Shown piece after piece: positions 47,918 through 57,318 of a stretch of 64,000 nucleotides of DNA. How positions within the stretch are numbered: position 1 is the stretch's first letter; each line of letters starts with the position of its first letter. The position numbers and the translations under genes are program-made. This stretch comes from Rickettsiales bacterium (lineage in GTDB: Bacteria; Pseudomonadota; Alphaproteobacteria; Rickettsiales; UBA8987): the NCBI GenBank assembly GCA_020630095.1, contig JAHDCD010000006.1, forward strand, positions 62,001 through 126,000, given 5' to 3'. The notes beneath the pieces were generated by a model. That model saw only the letters and a program-made list of their open reading frames with translations. It made no database searches and had not been told where the DNA came from.

Positions 47918-49477
47918 ATGACAATAGAAAATTTAATAGAAAGTATCTGCACTGCAAAACTAGATGGATACATAGTTCCACTAAACGATATTTACTTCAA
48001 CGAATACGTACCAGAAGAGGTGAATTTAGTTAAGCAATTATGCGGCTTCACTGGCTCTGCAGGCACGTTAGTAATAATGGCAGATGGCGGTCATTTATTC
48101 TATACAGATGGTCGCTACACACTCCAAGCAAAACAACAGCTTGGTAAAGAATTTGAAATCCGCAACTCCTTCGAGTTATCTAAAACAAACGAAGGTAATC
48201 TTGGCATAGACGGCCGCTTAATTAGTCAAAAATACTACGATTCATTCAAGAATAAACCTAAGCTTATAAGCCTTATTGATTTACCAAATCATAAACCATC
48301 TAAAAAAATCGTATATCCAATTGAGTATGCTGGCAGATCCGTTGACGATAAAATTAACGACATTATAAGCCACCTACCACCTACTACCCACTACCTACTA
48401 ATTACCGACTCTTGCGCTGTTAATTGGCTACTAAACATCCGCGGTGATTCACTACCACATACGCCAATTTATAACAGCTTTGCTATTTTAGATAAAAACT
48501 CAAAGTCAGTAGAACTAATTGAAAACTATGAAGATTTAGAAGGTAAAATATCTAAATTAAAATCACTTCAGCTAGACCCTGCACAAACATCCGCTCAGGC
48601 ATATTCAGCAGTTAAGAATCCTATCTTAAAGCCCTGCCCTGTTAATGAATTCAAAGCCATAAAAAATACCGCCGAAATCAATGGCATGGTAGAAGCTCAC
48701 AAGCGCGATGGCAGATACTTAACCAAGTTCATAAACCATATAAAAACCAACTTTGAAGGCGAAAGCGAAATATCCGCATCTGACATGCTAGAAAACTTCC
48801 GCCGTGAAGACTCTAAATTTCACTCCCTTTCGTTCGATACAATCTCAGGATTCGGCTCAAATGGCGCAATCATCCATTACCATGCCACGCAAGAAACCAA
48901 TAAAAAATTCGAATCTAACAATTTATATCTAGTAGATTCCGGCGCGCAGTATCTTGGCAAAAATACCTGCGGCACAACGGACGTAACCCGCACAATCTGC
49001 TTTGGCAAGCCAACCGCCGAACATATTGAAAACTACACACGCGTATTAAAAGGCCATATTGCAATCGCCCGCGCTCGCTTTCCCATGGGCACATCTGGCG
49101 CGCAATTAGATATTTTAGCACGCAACTGGCTATGGCAAGCCGGCCTAGATTACGCCCATGGCACAGGCCACGGCGTTGGCGCATTTTTAAACGTACATGA
49201 AGGCCCGTCTGGTATCTCATCCCGCGCGCATTACCCACTTAAGGCAGGCATGATAATATCTAACGAACCAGGATATTATAAAGAAGGCGATTACGGCATA
49301 CGCATTGAAAATCTAGTTTTAGTAGTTGAATCTAAACATGAAGGCTTTTTAGAGTTCAAAACCCTTACTCTAGCACCTTTTGACGATGACCTAATAGAAC
49401 ATAAAATGCTAACTTACCCAGAAAAAAAATGGCTAGAAAATTATAACAAAGATATACAACAAAATATTAATCCATAG
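47918..49477 (+). CDS. pepP: Xaa-Pro aminopeptidase (M24B family)
   Basis: Removes N-terminal residues preceding proline. 519 residues: two creatinase-like N-terminal domains (TGSAGTLVIMADGGHLF, YTDGRYTLQAKQQLG) and a pita-bread catalytic domain with the dimetal ligands: D340 in LVDSGAQY, the Asp of TTDVTRT, His in HGTGHGVG, Glu in SNEPGYY, and Glu in GIRIENLV. The three-domain layout resembles the eukaryotic cytosolic aminopeptidase P type seen in many alphaproteobacteria. Its last 11 nt overlap the convergent ArsR gene. Confidence 0.93.
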   Translation: MTIENLIESICTAKLDGYIVPLNDIYFNEYVPEEVNLVKQLCGFTGSAGTLVIMADGGHLFYTDGRYTLQAKQQLGKEFEIRNSFELSKTNEGNLGIDGRLISQKYYDSFKNKPKLISLIDLPNHKPSKKIVYPIEYAGRSVDDKINDIISHLPPTTHYLLITDSCAVNWLLNIRGDSLPHTPIYNSFAILDKNSKSVELIENYEDLEGKISKLKSLQLDPAQTSAQAYSAVKNPILKPCPVNEFKAIKNTAEINGMVEAHKRDGRYLTKFINHIKTNFEGESEISASDMLENFRREDSKFHSLSFDTISGFGSNGAIIHYHATQETNKKFESNNLYLVDSGAQYLGKNTCGTTDVTRTICFGKPTAEHIENYTRVLKGHIAIARARFPMGTSGAQLDILARNWLWQAGLDYAHGTGHGVGAFLNVHEGPSGISSRAHYPLKAGMIISNEPGYYKEGDYGIRIENLVLVVESKHEGFLEFKTLTLAPFDDDLIEHKMLTYPEKKWLENYNKDIQQNINP

Positions 49478-49772
49478 GCCTATAAAAACCCTTCATTACA
49501 GCAAGAACAGACTTATCTGTAATATAATATTTTGCCTCTTTTGAAAATCTACGACTCTTTACCATACCACACCTATATAACTTACTCATATGACCTGATA
49601 TTGTTTTCTCAGCCAGCGGCTCAAGGTGCTTTATAATATCTTGCAACGACTTTTCTCCATCTTGCAAATATTCCAAAATTTTAATTCTATGACGCGATGC
49701 CAACGCCTTAAAACGCTCTTCCGCGAGTAAATAACCCCTATCTATTTCATCATATCTTTTTACCGAAACCAT
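49467..49772 (-). CDS. ArsR-family transcriptional regulator
   Basis: 101 residues. The winged helix runs from about 18 to 95: FKALASRHRIKILEYLQDG, SLQDIIKHLEPLAEKTISGH (recognition helix), MSKLYRCGMVKSRRFSKEA (wing). Only one cysteine and no classical metal-site motif. A TTGACT -35-like element and AT-rich -10 lie upstream. Directly beyond them is a perfect 18-bp palindrome shared with the divergent small gene, the natural place for its operator. Confidence 0.85.
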   Translation of the reverse strand: MVSVKRYDEIDRGYLLAEERFKALASRHRIKILEYLQDGEKSLQDIIKHLEPLAEKTISGHMSKLYRCGMVKSRRFSKEAKYYITDKSVLAVMKGFYRPMD

Positions 49773-49810
49773 ATAAAATAACTATAACTTATTGAAATTG
49801 CAGTCAAGTT

Positions 49811-49828
49811 GGAAATATCGATATTTCC
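49811..49828. promoter_or_regulatory. Perfect 18-bp palindrome, candidate ArsR operator
   Basis: GGAAATATC followed by GATATTTCC. It lies between the arsR-type gene (start 49772) and the 53-residue membrane protein gene (start 49901), adjacent to the TTGACT element on the minus strand. An 18-bp perfect dyad in this position fits autoregulation and divergent control. Confidence 0.6.
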
Positions 49829-49900
49829 ATCCAATATACAAAAGACTCCCTACTTATAAAAGTTGATTGACCTTTGAAGTAGATTAAATAGTTATAAAAA

Positions 49901-50062
49901 ATGTTAGATTTTTGCGGTGAAAATGGAACTTTCTGGAATTGCTTCGATGCGTTCCAAAAACTAGGAACAACTAATCAACTACTTATTGGCTTAGGCATTT
50001 TTGTAGCTCTATTCATCACCCTTAGAATTATTGATATGATCCTCAAAATGTTTGAAGAGTGA
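49901..50062 (+). CDS. 53-residue single-pass membrane protein
   Basis: ATG 49901, stop 50060-50062. A polar N-terminus with two cysteines (MLDFCGENGTFWNCFDAFQK), one strong membrane helix (about 27-45, LLIGLGIFVALFITLRI) and a short charged C-terminus. Its stop directly abuts the stop of the convergent gene. It is the only gene on the other side of the palindrome from the ArsR regulator, so it may be its target. No family recognised. Confidence 0.6.
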   Translation: MLDFCGENGTFWNCFDAFQKLGTTNQLLIGLGIFVALFITLRIIDMILKMFEE

Positions 50063-50710
50063 TTATAATCCCAAACTAGGCATCATACCAATAAAATCAA
50101 ATTCAGACCTTTCCCTTTTTCCACTGTTAGTGATACCCTCTTCCATTGTCTGACTAACATTTGAAATATGAACTACCGTAACATTTGGTGATGGAGTGCT
50201 GATCTCAATATCTTGAAATTCACCTTGATAGTTTTCATAAATATCTTCAAAAAATCTACTAGCACTTGTTTGATAATCATTGAACCCTTTTAAAGCTGGA
50301 GAAAATTTAATATTAAAACTTTTAAAAAAACCATCATCTCCTGCAAATTCTACCTCCCCCTCGCTTTCATTAATCTTTTTAGTTAAATCAATTGCCTCTT
50401 CACTAGAAAAATGAAAACCTTTTGTAGCTAAAAAATCTTTCTTCAATGACTCAAGGTCAGGAAATTGACTAAAAAAGTCTTTTATTTTGTCAGTAGGTTT
50501 TATTCTTAAGCTTTTTAAATTGTGCTTAGAAGTTAGCGCACCCTCAAGCTCTTGATCATATCTTTCATAACCCTTTGAAGATACAACCCTTAAAAGTTCA
50601 GGTGCCGATAGCTCTTCATAAAAAGGGATAAAATCTTGCTCAAAAGTGTCTAAAGCGCCCTCAATCGAAGGTGATTCAGATCCTAAGCCCATTCTCTCTA
50701 CTTGGTACAT
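50063..50710 (-). CDS. Unknown acidic protein
   Basis: 215 residues, acidic, mixed helical, no signal peptide (MYQVERMGLGSESPSIEGAL at the start). A Met at residue 7 is an alternative start. The first 35 nt overlap the preceding gene on the same strand in another frame. Either the genes are coupled by overlap, or a single ancestral gene of about 320 residues was split by a frameshift near 50700. No domain recognised. Confidence 0.5.
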   Translation of the reverse strand: MYQVERMGLGSESPSIEGALDTFEQDFIPFYEELSAPELLRVVSSKGYERYDQELEGALTSKHNLKSLRIKPTDKIKDFFSQFPDLESLKKDFLATKGFHFSSEEAIDLTKKINESEGEVEFAGDDGFFKSFNIKFSPALKGFNDYQTSASRFFEDIYENYQGEFQDIEISTPSPNVTVVHISNVSQTMEEGITNSGKRERSEFDFIGMMPSLGL

Positions 50711-50999
50711 AGATACCTATTAATAAAAGTCTATCAACTTTTAGGTACTCTTCTTTGATGGAGTTTTCAACTGCAACAAACCCTTGAACAGCAACATTAG
50801 AAGAATTAGCCAAAGTACCAATTATAAAACCACTCAATTTCTTTTCAAAGTCCCTTCTACTAAGGTCACCACCAATTAAAGATTTTTCAACAGCAGTCTT
50901 TAACTCATCATCGGAAACATCATCTTTACCGCTAAAATATAAATCTTTCAGCGTATCTCTAAGAACATCCCAGTTTTCTTTTATAGAATCGAATAGCAT
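50676..50999 (-). CDS. Unknown small helical protein overlapping the next gene
   Basis: 107 residues: a charged helical N-terminus (MLFDSIKENWDVLRDTLKDL), a more hydrophobic centre (KKLSGFIIGTLANSSNVAVQ then GFVAVENS), and a C-terminus YVPSRENGLRI that lies wholly within the overlap with the downstream gene. See the neighbouring entry for the frameshift possibility. No family recognised. Confidence 0.5.
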   Translation of the reverse strand: MLFDSIKENWDVLRDTLKDLYFSGKDDVSDDELKTAVEKSLIGGDLSRRDFEKKLSGFIIGTLANSSNVAVQGFVAVENSIKEEYLKVDRLLLIGIYVPSRENGLRI

Positions 51000-51022
51000 T
51001 TAACCATTCTAAAACAAAAACA

Positions 51023-51490
51023 TTAATTTTCGGTAAAGATCAATAAATCACCTTTAAGTTCAAAACTATCATCGTAAGAAAACATTTCATCCTTGCCGCT
51101 GCTATTAAGTTTAATTTCCAAAATATCGCCCGCACCAAAATTATAAGTACCTATAACTTCGCCAAATTCCTGCCCCTTAGCATTTTCAACCTTCAAGCCA
51201 ATTAAGTCATCAAAATATATCTCATCTTCTTTCAGCTCCGGCAAAGCATCCTTTTCCACATAAATTTTAGTACCTACCATAGATTCCGCCGCCTCACGCG
51301 TCGCAACCCCTTCCAGCTCACAAACTATATTCTTTTTAACCACAAACTTCTGCGTAATCTTAATCTCAGCACCATCTCTTAAAAAGAACCTTCCGAAAGT
51401 TTGAAATAGCGCATAATCTTGCAGGTTCGGATAAATTTTAACCAATCCTTTTACGCCATGTACTGATGTTATTTTACCTATTTCTAGCAT
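51023..51490 (-). CDS. rimM: 16S rRNA processing protein RimM
   Basis: Assists 30S subunit head maturation and binds S19. 155 residues: RimM N-domain beginning LEIGKITSVHGVKGLVKIYP and a PRC-barrel C-domain (EIYFDDLIGLKVENAKGQ, GEVIGTYNFGAGDILEI). The ATG at 51490 is chosen; an ATG four codons upstream is possible. The trmD, rpsP and rplS genes that usually accompany rimM are absent. It is divergent from rpoD, with a CtrA-type box in between. Confidence 0.93.
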   Translation of the reverse strand: MLEIGKITSVHGVKGLVKIYPNLQDYALFQTFGRFFLRDGAEIKITQKFVVKKNIVCELEGVATREAAESMVGTKIYVEKDALPELKEDEIYFDDLIGLKVENAKGQEFGEVIGTYNFGAGDILEIKLNSSGKDEMFSYDDSFELKGDLLIFTEN

Positions 51491-51533
51491 TCCATAATGC
51501 ATACAGGCTCACAAACAGATTGACTAGAATTTA

Positions 51534-51548
51534 TTAACCTATATTTAA
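51534..51548. promoter_or_regulatory. CtrA-type box between rimM and rpoD
   Basis: TTAACCTATATTTAA followed by C, a perfect TTAA-N7-TTAAC. It is 40 nt before rpoD (51589) and 43 nt before rimM (51490), so either or both could be controlled. Confidence 0.55.
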
Positions 51549-51588
51549 CTAAATTGGTTTATAATCTATAATAAACCGCACGCGCAAC

Positions 51589-53553
51589 ATGACTAAAGAA
51601 GCATCAGCAACACAAAATACCAAGCCTTTAACTGAAGAACAGACCAAGAAAACGCTAACAAAACTAGTGCGTGACTTTGTCCGTCTATCTAAAGAAAAAG
51701 GCGCTATAACCATTGATGACATTACGTCACGCCTTGACCCTGCATTCCTAAATCCAGACTCTATCGAGCTTTTAATCTCCATGCTTTCAGAGGCTAATGT
51801 TACTGTTTCTGAGCAAGAAGCCGAAGAAAAAGCCCATAAAAAGGACGAGAAAAAAGAGGAAAAAGAGGAAGAAGAAGAAACTGAATCTGCCGCTGGCCGT
51901 TCAGATGACCCTGTACGTATGTACCTGCGTGACATGGGGAATGTAGAGTTACTTACCCGCGAAGGCGAGGTAGAAATTGCTAAGCGTATCGAAAATGGTA
52001 AAAATACCATGATGTCTACGCTATGCCAAAGCCCAACGGCAATGCGTTTCTTTATCGGCTGGTACAACGAACTTACTGAAGAAAAGAAATTACTACGCGA
52101 CATTCTAGATATTGACTCAGCCTACGCCGCTGAAATGGGCATTATTCAAGAAGATAGATCTGCCATTGGCCCTGAAGAAGAGCCCGAGGAAGAAGATGCA
52201 ACTATTGATACAACAACTTTAGACGCGCTAGACAATCCAGAAGAAGAAAAAGAAGATGGCGATGAAGAAATAGATGAAGAGTTCTCAACTAACGTACCTA
52301 TAACGGTAATGGAAGAAACTCTAAAACCTTCAGCATTATCTAACATGAAAGATATTGCTAAAACTTGTGAAAAGTTAATCTCTGCCCATGAAGACCAGCT
52401 ATTCTCTTCACTAAAAGGTAAAGGCTTCACACTGGATAAGAAAGCCATAAAACTTTCAGCCGACCTTGTTGAAAAAGTTGAAAACGTATTCTTAAACGAC
52501 AGCTGTATTTTAGAAATACGCGACTCATTATACGAAGAAAATCAAGTACTTATCGCATTAGAAAGTAAATTACGCCGCATCGCAGTGCGTCATAAGATTA
52601 AACTTAAAGAATTCCTAGAAAGCTATAACGGCAACGAGCTTAACGAAAAATGGGAAAAAGACCTAAAATCTTCTGGCGACACTAAATGGGCTAATCTTTA
52701 TAAGATCGACGGCGACAAGTTCAACGAAAGCAGAAAGGCCGTAGCCGCAATTTCTGAAAAAGTTGGTACAGATATCGGTGAATTTAAGCGCCTAGTTTCA
52801 TCAATCAAGAAAGCTGAACGTGAAACAAACAAAGCTAAACAAGAAATGATTGAAGCTAACTTACGTTTAGTTATCTCAATCGCCAAAAAATACACCAACC
52901 GCGGACTACAATTCTTAGACCTTATCCAAGAAGGTAACATTGGCCTAATGAAAGCGGTTGATAAATTCGAATATCGCCGTGGTTACAAGTTCTCAACTTA
53001 TGCAACATGGTGGATTCGCCAAGCAATCACCCGCTCAATAGCCGACCAATCTCGTACTATCCGTATTCCGGTACACATGATTGAAACGATTAACAAAATC
53101 GTTCGTACATCGCGCCAGTTAGCACATGAAATGGGCAGAGAACCAACGTCAGATGAACTTGCAGAACGCTTAAGCCTTCCGGTTGATAAAGTTAAGAAGG
53201 TAATGAAAATCGCTAAAGAGCCTGTATCTTTAGAAACACCAGTAGGTGACGAAGACGGCTCATTCTTAGGTGATTTTATTCAAGATGAAAACGCAATTTC
53301 TCCCCTAGAAAACGCAGTTCATGGTAACTTAAAAGACGTAACTTCACGCATTTTATCTTCACTTACTCCAAGAGAAGAGCGTGTACTTCGTATGCGTTTT
53401 GGTATCGGCATGAACACCGACCATACGTTAGAAGAAGTAGGCCAGCAATTCAACGTAACGCGTGAGCGTATCCGACAAATTGAGGCAAAAGCCCTGCGTA
53501 AGTTACAGCACCCTACAAGATCTAAAAAGCTACGTGGCTTCATGAGCAACTAG
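51589..53553 (+). CDS. rpoD: RNA polymerase primary sigma factor RpoD
   Basis: 654 residues. Region 1.1 (about 15-75), a Lys/Glu-rich linker, and region 1.2 ([20 protein letters not shown]) are followed by the nonconserved region with a long acidic stretch (about 180-230). Region 2 is [20 protein letters not shown] then [13 protein letters not shown]. Region 3 contains [20 protein letters not shown], and region 4 the helix-turn-helix [20 protein letters not shown]. All core determinants of -10/-35 recognition are present. dnaG, the usual upstream partner, is not adjacent; rimM is divergent. Confidence 0.97.
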   Translation: MTKEASATQNTKPLTEEQTKKTLTKLVRDFVRLSKEKGAITIDDITSRLDPAFLNPDSIELLISMLSEANVTVSEQEAEEKAHKKDEKKEEKEEEEETESAAGRSDDPVRMYLRDMGNVELLTREGEVEIAKRIENGKNTMMSTLCQSPTAMRFFIGWYNELTEEKKLLRDILDIDSAYAAEMGIIQEDRSAIGPEEEPEEEDATIDTTTLDALDNPEEEKEDGDEEIDEEFSTNVPITVMEETLKPSALSNMKDIAKTCEKLISAHEDQLFSSLKGKGFTLDKKAIKLSADLVEKVENVFLNDSCILEIRDSLYEENQVLIALESKLRRIAVRHKIKLKEFLESYNGNELNEKWEKDLKSSGDTKWANLYKIDGDKFNESRKAVAAISEKVGTDIGEFKRLVSSIKKAERETNKAKQEMIEANLRLVISIAKKYTNRGLQFLDLIQEGNIGLMKAVDKFEYRRGYKFSTYATWWIRQAITRSIADQSRTIRIPVHMIETINKIVRTSRQLAHEMGREPTSDELAERLSLPVDKVKKVMKIAKEPVSLETPVGDEDGSFLGDFIQDENAISPLENAVHGNLKDVTSRILSSLTPREERVLRMRFGIGMNTDHTLEEVGQQFNVTRERIRQIEAKALRKLQHPTRSKKLRGFMSN

Positions 53554-53585
53554 AAGTTTAAAAAACCTACTAACTTTTATTTTTC

Positions 53586-53600
53586 TTAACTTTTTGTTAA
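53586..53600 (+). promoter_or_regulatory. CtrA-type box upstream of the PEP-carboxylase-like gene
   Basis: TTAACTTTTTGTTAA, identical to the box at 20542. It ends 23 nt before the ATG at 53624. No Shine-Dalgarno is visible between box and start. Confidence 0.62.
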
Positions 53601-53623
53601 TAATAAGGTTTTATCCTTATTGT

Positions 53624-56600
53624 ATGTCACACGCAGATAAAGTTCGTAAAGAAAAACAAGCACCTAAGTCTACCGGCGATATTGCAAGTAACCTAGTAGA
53701 ACAAGTTTTTGGTGAAAAAAAATCTAATTTAAGTGTTTCTGATGACCTTAAAGATGATTACGCACGCCTTGTTGTTGACCAAACATTCCGCCTTATGTTC
53801 TCACATAATCAGGAATCTGGTGAAGTTTCTTATGAAGCTTTATTCGAAAACCTAGTAAAGAAATATAATGGTGACAAAGACATGGCTTCATACGTATATG
53901 TGAATACCATTGCCAGTCTTGATAATACGTTAGTTGCCACACCTCACCCAACATGGGTTCTTGGCAAAGATGCAAAGCACGCCGAAAGAGCGCTAAATAA
54001 ATTTATGCGCGTCAACTACTCAGATATTGAAAACAATACATTATCAGCTGAAAAAACAGCTGAACTTAAAAAAGTAGCTCAAGAATTTAAGGACACCATT
54101 GAAAAACCTCAAAAAGCCACCACTAAACAAGAGCGTGGTAACTCAGCTTGGTTTGCCAGTAAAATTAAAGATGCCTCTAACATTCAATTTACCAGAATGA
54201 TGGACCCACTTCAAAAAAATGGATATGATATAGATAGACTATCCCAAGTATTCGCTGATAAAGAGCCCGATCTAGGTTCAACTGAACGCGCAAGATCAAG
54301 CATTTTAAAAAGAACAGCGGGTAGAATTAAATCTAAAACATGGGCACCAGGTGATGCTGATGGCAAGCCATTAGCAACTCCAGAATCTTTAGAAGCAGGT
54401 ATTCAAGAAAATCATTTATCTATTTTCGAAGAATATGCAGTTTCCCTACAAGAAGCTATTTTTGAAAAAAGCTTTGAATCACCTGATCAAAGATTATTTG
54501 AACTATTAGATAGAGTTTTAATGACAATTAGTGACCATAAAAAGTTAGAAGCCTTCCTAGATGTCCATTTAGAAAATTTCCAACACCCTGAAGCTGAAAA
54601 AATTAAAGGTGCTTTGTTAGGGCGCTCTCTTGATTTAAACGTAGAAGGAAAAGGTGATAAACAGCCAATAAATGCCGATGAGCTAAAAGCTGAATTAGAA
54701 AATGTAATGGAATCTGAGCATGGTTTAGCTGGACTTAAAAAAGACAGCAATGGCCTAACCGCAGTAGGCAGATTATATAGAACTGTAAATGACTTTGGTG
54801 ACTACGCCCAAAAACCGGAATATAGACAATCTAGCGAAGTATATAACCATACATACGAAACCGTTGTAAAACTTCTTGAAAAAGGCTTTGATGAACCATT
54901 CAAAGAAGGCTTGAAATCAACTGAATTTTATGAGCTTACACAGGGTGAGAAAGGCAAAGAATATATAGACTCTATAAAGAACTTTGCACTTGCTCCTAAG
55001 TATAAATTAGATGGCAACAGCTATACTTTAGCTGAACTTGAGAAACTAGGCGATAAAATATCTGAAGACTTAGAAAAACCACATATCGAGATTGAAAGAA
55101 AAAGTGAATTAAGCAATTTATACAATCAAATGGAATCTATAGTTAACCAAGTTAGCGATCCAGAATCAGCAGAGTATAATGCAGAATTCAAATATGAATT
55201 TGATGGAGAAATGTATAACCTAGATGGCCTTAGGGAAGTTAGAACAGATCTTATTAAAGAATATAACGAAGCTGCTGAACAGTTTGGCAAAGAAGATTCA
55301 AGAACCTCCGAAATAGCAGAAAAACATACTGCAATTCAAAATCAAATTCTTGATATAGAAACATTAAGAACTCTTGATGTTGTAGCCAGATACCCTGAAG
55401 CCGTTGAAACTTGTAAAATTGCTGAGTGCGGAAGCGGTAAAGACTTAATTATTGTAGGCTCGTTATTAGAAGCAATGACACCTGAGAACATGAAAGGTCA
55501 AAAAACTGCGGTACCAATGCCATTGGTTGAATACCCCGATGACCTAACTAAATTGGATAACATTATCCTTGAAGCAATGGATAATCCACACTTCAAAGCC
55601 TATATTGAAGAGAATGCTCCAACTGTAGATTTCTTTGATCCTGAAACGGGTAAAACTCGCCCAATGACAATTGAAGATGCTATTCGCTTCAATACACCAG
55701 AATTAAACGATGAAGAAAGAAATCAACTTTTAGAAGATTATAAGGATAAATTAATTGATCCTGTAAAAGCAATAGACCCAATGGATGCTGGTTCAGACTC
55801 ATTAAAATCTGGCTCTCAAGCAACTATTTATAGAACAAATAATTCTAGAACTCGCCTACAAGTGGGCTTACTTGAACATGGCCTTGTATCAGTAAACTAC
55901 AAAGGTACAGGCTCAGGACACCATCGAGCATCAATTACTTTAGCTCAAGTAAGAACAAGGCAAGGTATTGAGCTGCGCGTTCCTGGTGAATCTTTAGCTA
56001 TGCAAAATGAACAAAACCAAGTTCATAGAGCATTCCAGATTCACGGCTTCGAGACAGAGTATTCAAAGAAAGTTGATGATTATAATGAATTATACAGCAA
56101 CGTTCTTGATAATATTCCCGAAGGAAAGGCAGATAGATTAGTAAAGTCTTTAAAAGGGCAGCGTGAAGAGCTTGCCACAATTGCACTTTCAAATGTAAAC
56201 AATACATTAAGGCTTAAAGATGAAGGCCTTTCGGACGAACAAATAGACTCCATGATCGATAACTACATCAATGATTTATATAATACAGAATCTTTTGATA
56301 GATTAGTTGATATTGCCACTCCAAGAAAAATGGAAGGCGAAAACTCATTTGCCGCACGTCCTGCGGAAAGAATTCGTGCATCATTAGCCGCATTTGGCGT
56401 AGGCGATCTCAGAGCAATTGGCTATGGTGCTGTATTAAACAACTCCGGTAATGGCTCACCTCATTTATACTATGGACTATCTGACGCTATAAATTCAGCT
56501 GGCCCTGATGGTATTATTCCTGAAGAAAAACTTGATAATGCCGTTCATCAATATTTAACCAATCCAACAGTACAAAGCATGATGAATCGTGCAATGTTCA

Positions 56601-57277
56601 GTTTAACATATTCAGATTTCGACCAATCTTGGGAATTCATGAAATCCGGAGCTGGTTTAAGCGATGATATTCAAAGAGTTGTAGAAAATGGCGAAGTATC
56701 CTTACAAAAAGGTGATATAAAATTATCAATACAAGACATTGCCCAAGGTAATGTTGATCAAGAATTATCAGAACTTCTTGGTAACGGTGATGAATTAGAA
56801 ACAGTTAAAACACTGGCAAAGCTTGATAGTGAATCAAGTAGAAACCTAGTAGCTATGAATCAAGTTCTAGCGCGCGTTACTGGCAAAGAAATTGAAATGT
56901 CTAACGAACTTCACGACCCACAAACTTTAATTGATTCAATTGCTGAATTCCATCCTGAACTTGCCAAAGAGAGGCAAGAAATAACAGATAAAGTTAAAAA
57001 GGCTCGCGACGTTATTCTAGATGGCTTTAAATATGAAAAAGCTGAAGGTAATCTCAAAAACGCCTTAAAAGAAGAACTAGCTGAGAAATACTTTGGCGAT
57101 GCTGAAATGTCTCATGAAAATTTCAGCGCAAGATTCAAAGCAGAACCATCTTTCTTTGCACATGCGATTATGAAACAATCATTTGAGCGCGTTGAAAGCT
57201 CTCACTTAGTAGGAACTGAGGTTAACCTTAGCCAGTCACAAGAACAAACCGCTCAACACGGGTTATCTGCGGCATAA
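53624..57277 (+). CDS. Giant divergent PEP-carboxylase-like protein
   Basis: 1217 residues. Landmarks of phosphoenolpyruvate carboxylase occur in order: ATPHPTW at 105-111, aligning with the catalytic TAHPTE and keeping His; ECGSGKDLIIVGSLLEAM and VPMPLVEYPDDL near 605-645, like the S-x-S-D-V-L and VPLFETI-DL strands; and DAGSDSLKSG near 725. YKGTGSGHHR at 759-768 replaces HGRGG-x-x-GRGGGP, followed by LRVPGES. A late RPAER at 912 with VGDLRAIGYGAV matches SRPARR...DLRAI-W. The catalytic HGR loop is changed and the terminal QNTG is absent, so normal carboxylase activity is unlikely. It is about 300 residues longer than the enzyme. The ATG at 53624 is preferred over 53594. Confidence 0.65.
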   Translation: MSHADKVRKEKQAPKSTGDIASNLVEQVFGEKKSNLSVSDDLKDDYARLVVDQTFRLMFSHNQESGEVSYEALFENLVKKYNGDKDMASYVYVNTIASLDNTLVATPHPTWVLGKDAKHAERALNKFMRVNYSDIENNTLSAEKTAELKKVAQEFKDTIEKPQKATTKQERGNSAWFASKIKDASNIQFTRMMDPLQKNGYDIDRLSQVFADKEPDLGSTERARSSILKRTAGRIKSKTWAPGDADGKPLATPESLEAGIQENHLSIFEEYAVSLQEAIFEKSFESPDQRLFELLDRVLMTISDHKKLEAFLDVHLENFQHPEAEKIKGALLGRSLDLNVEGKGDKQPINADELKAELENVMESEHGLAGLKKDSNGLTAVGRLYRTVNDFGDYAQKPEYRQSSEVYNHTYETVVKLLEKGFDEPFKEGLKSTEFYELTQGEKGKEYIDSIKNFALAPKYKLDGNSYTLAELEKLGDKISEDLEKPHIEIERKSELSNLYNQMESIVNQVSDPESAEYNAEFKYEFDGEMYNLDGLREVRTDLIKEYNEAAEQFGKEDSRTSEIAEKHTAIQNQILDIETLRTLDVVARYPEAVETCKIAECGSGKDLIIVGSLLEAMTPENMKGQKTAVPMPLVEYPDDLTKLDNIILEAMDNPHFKAYIEENAPTVDFFDPETGKTRPMTIEDAIRFNTPELNDEERNQLLEDYKDKLIDPVKAIDPMDAGSDSLKSGSQATIYRTNNSRTRLQVGLLEHGLVSVNYKGTGSGHHRASITLAQVRTRQGIELRVPGESLAMQNEQNQVHRAFQIHGFETEYSKKVDDYNELYSNVLDNIPEGKADRLVKSLKGQREELATIALSNVNNTLRLKDEGLSDEQIDSMIDNYINDLYNTESFDRLVDIATPRKMEGENSFAARPAERIRASLAAFGVGDLRAIGYGAVLNNSGNGSPHLYYGLSDAINSAGPDGIIPEEKLDNAVHQYLTNPTVQSMMNRAMFSLTYSDFDQSWEFMKSGAGLSDDIQRVVENGEVSLQKGDIKLSIQDIAQGNVDQELSELLGNGDELETVKTLAKLDSESSRNLVAMNQVLARVTGKEIEMSNELHDPQTLIDSIAEFHPELAKERQEITDKVKKARDVILDGFKYEKAEGNLKNALKEELAEKYFGDAEMSHENFSARFKAEPSFFAHAIMKQSFERVESSHLVGTEVNLSQSQEQTAQHGLSAA

Positions 57278-57318
57278 ATTTACTTTCATTATCCCCTTTG
57301 AGGTGTTAACTTACCCCT

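Noticed and set aside
51549-52103. Long open frame antisense to rpoD
   Set aside because: Serine/phenylalanine-rich translation produced by the acidic Glu/Lys region of rpoD read backwards; no domain and no promoter.
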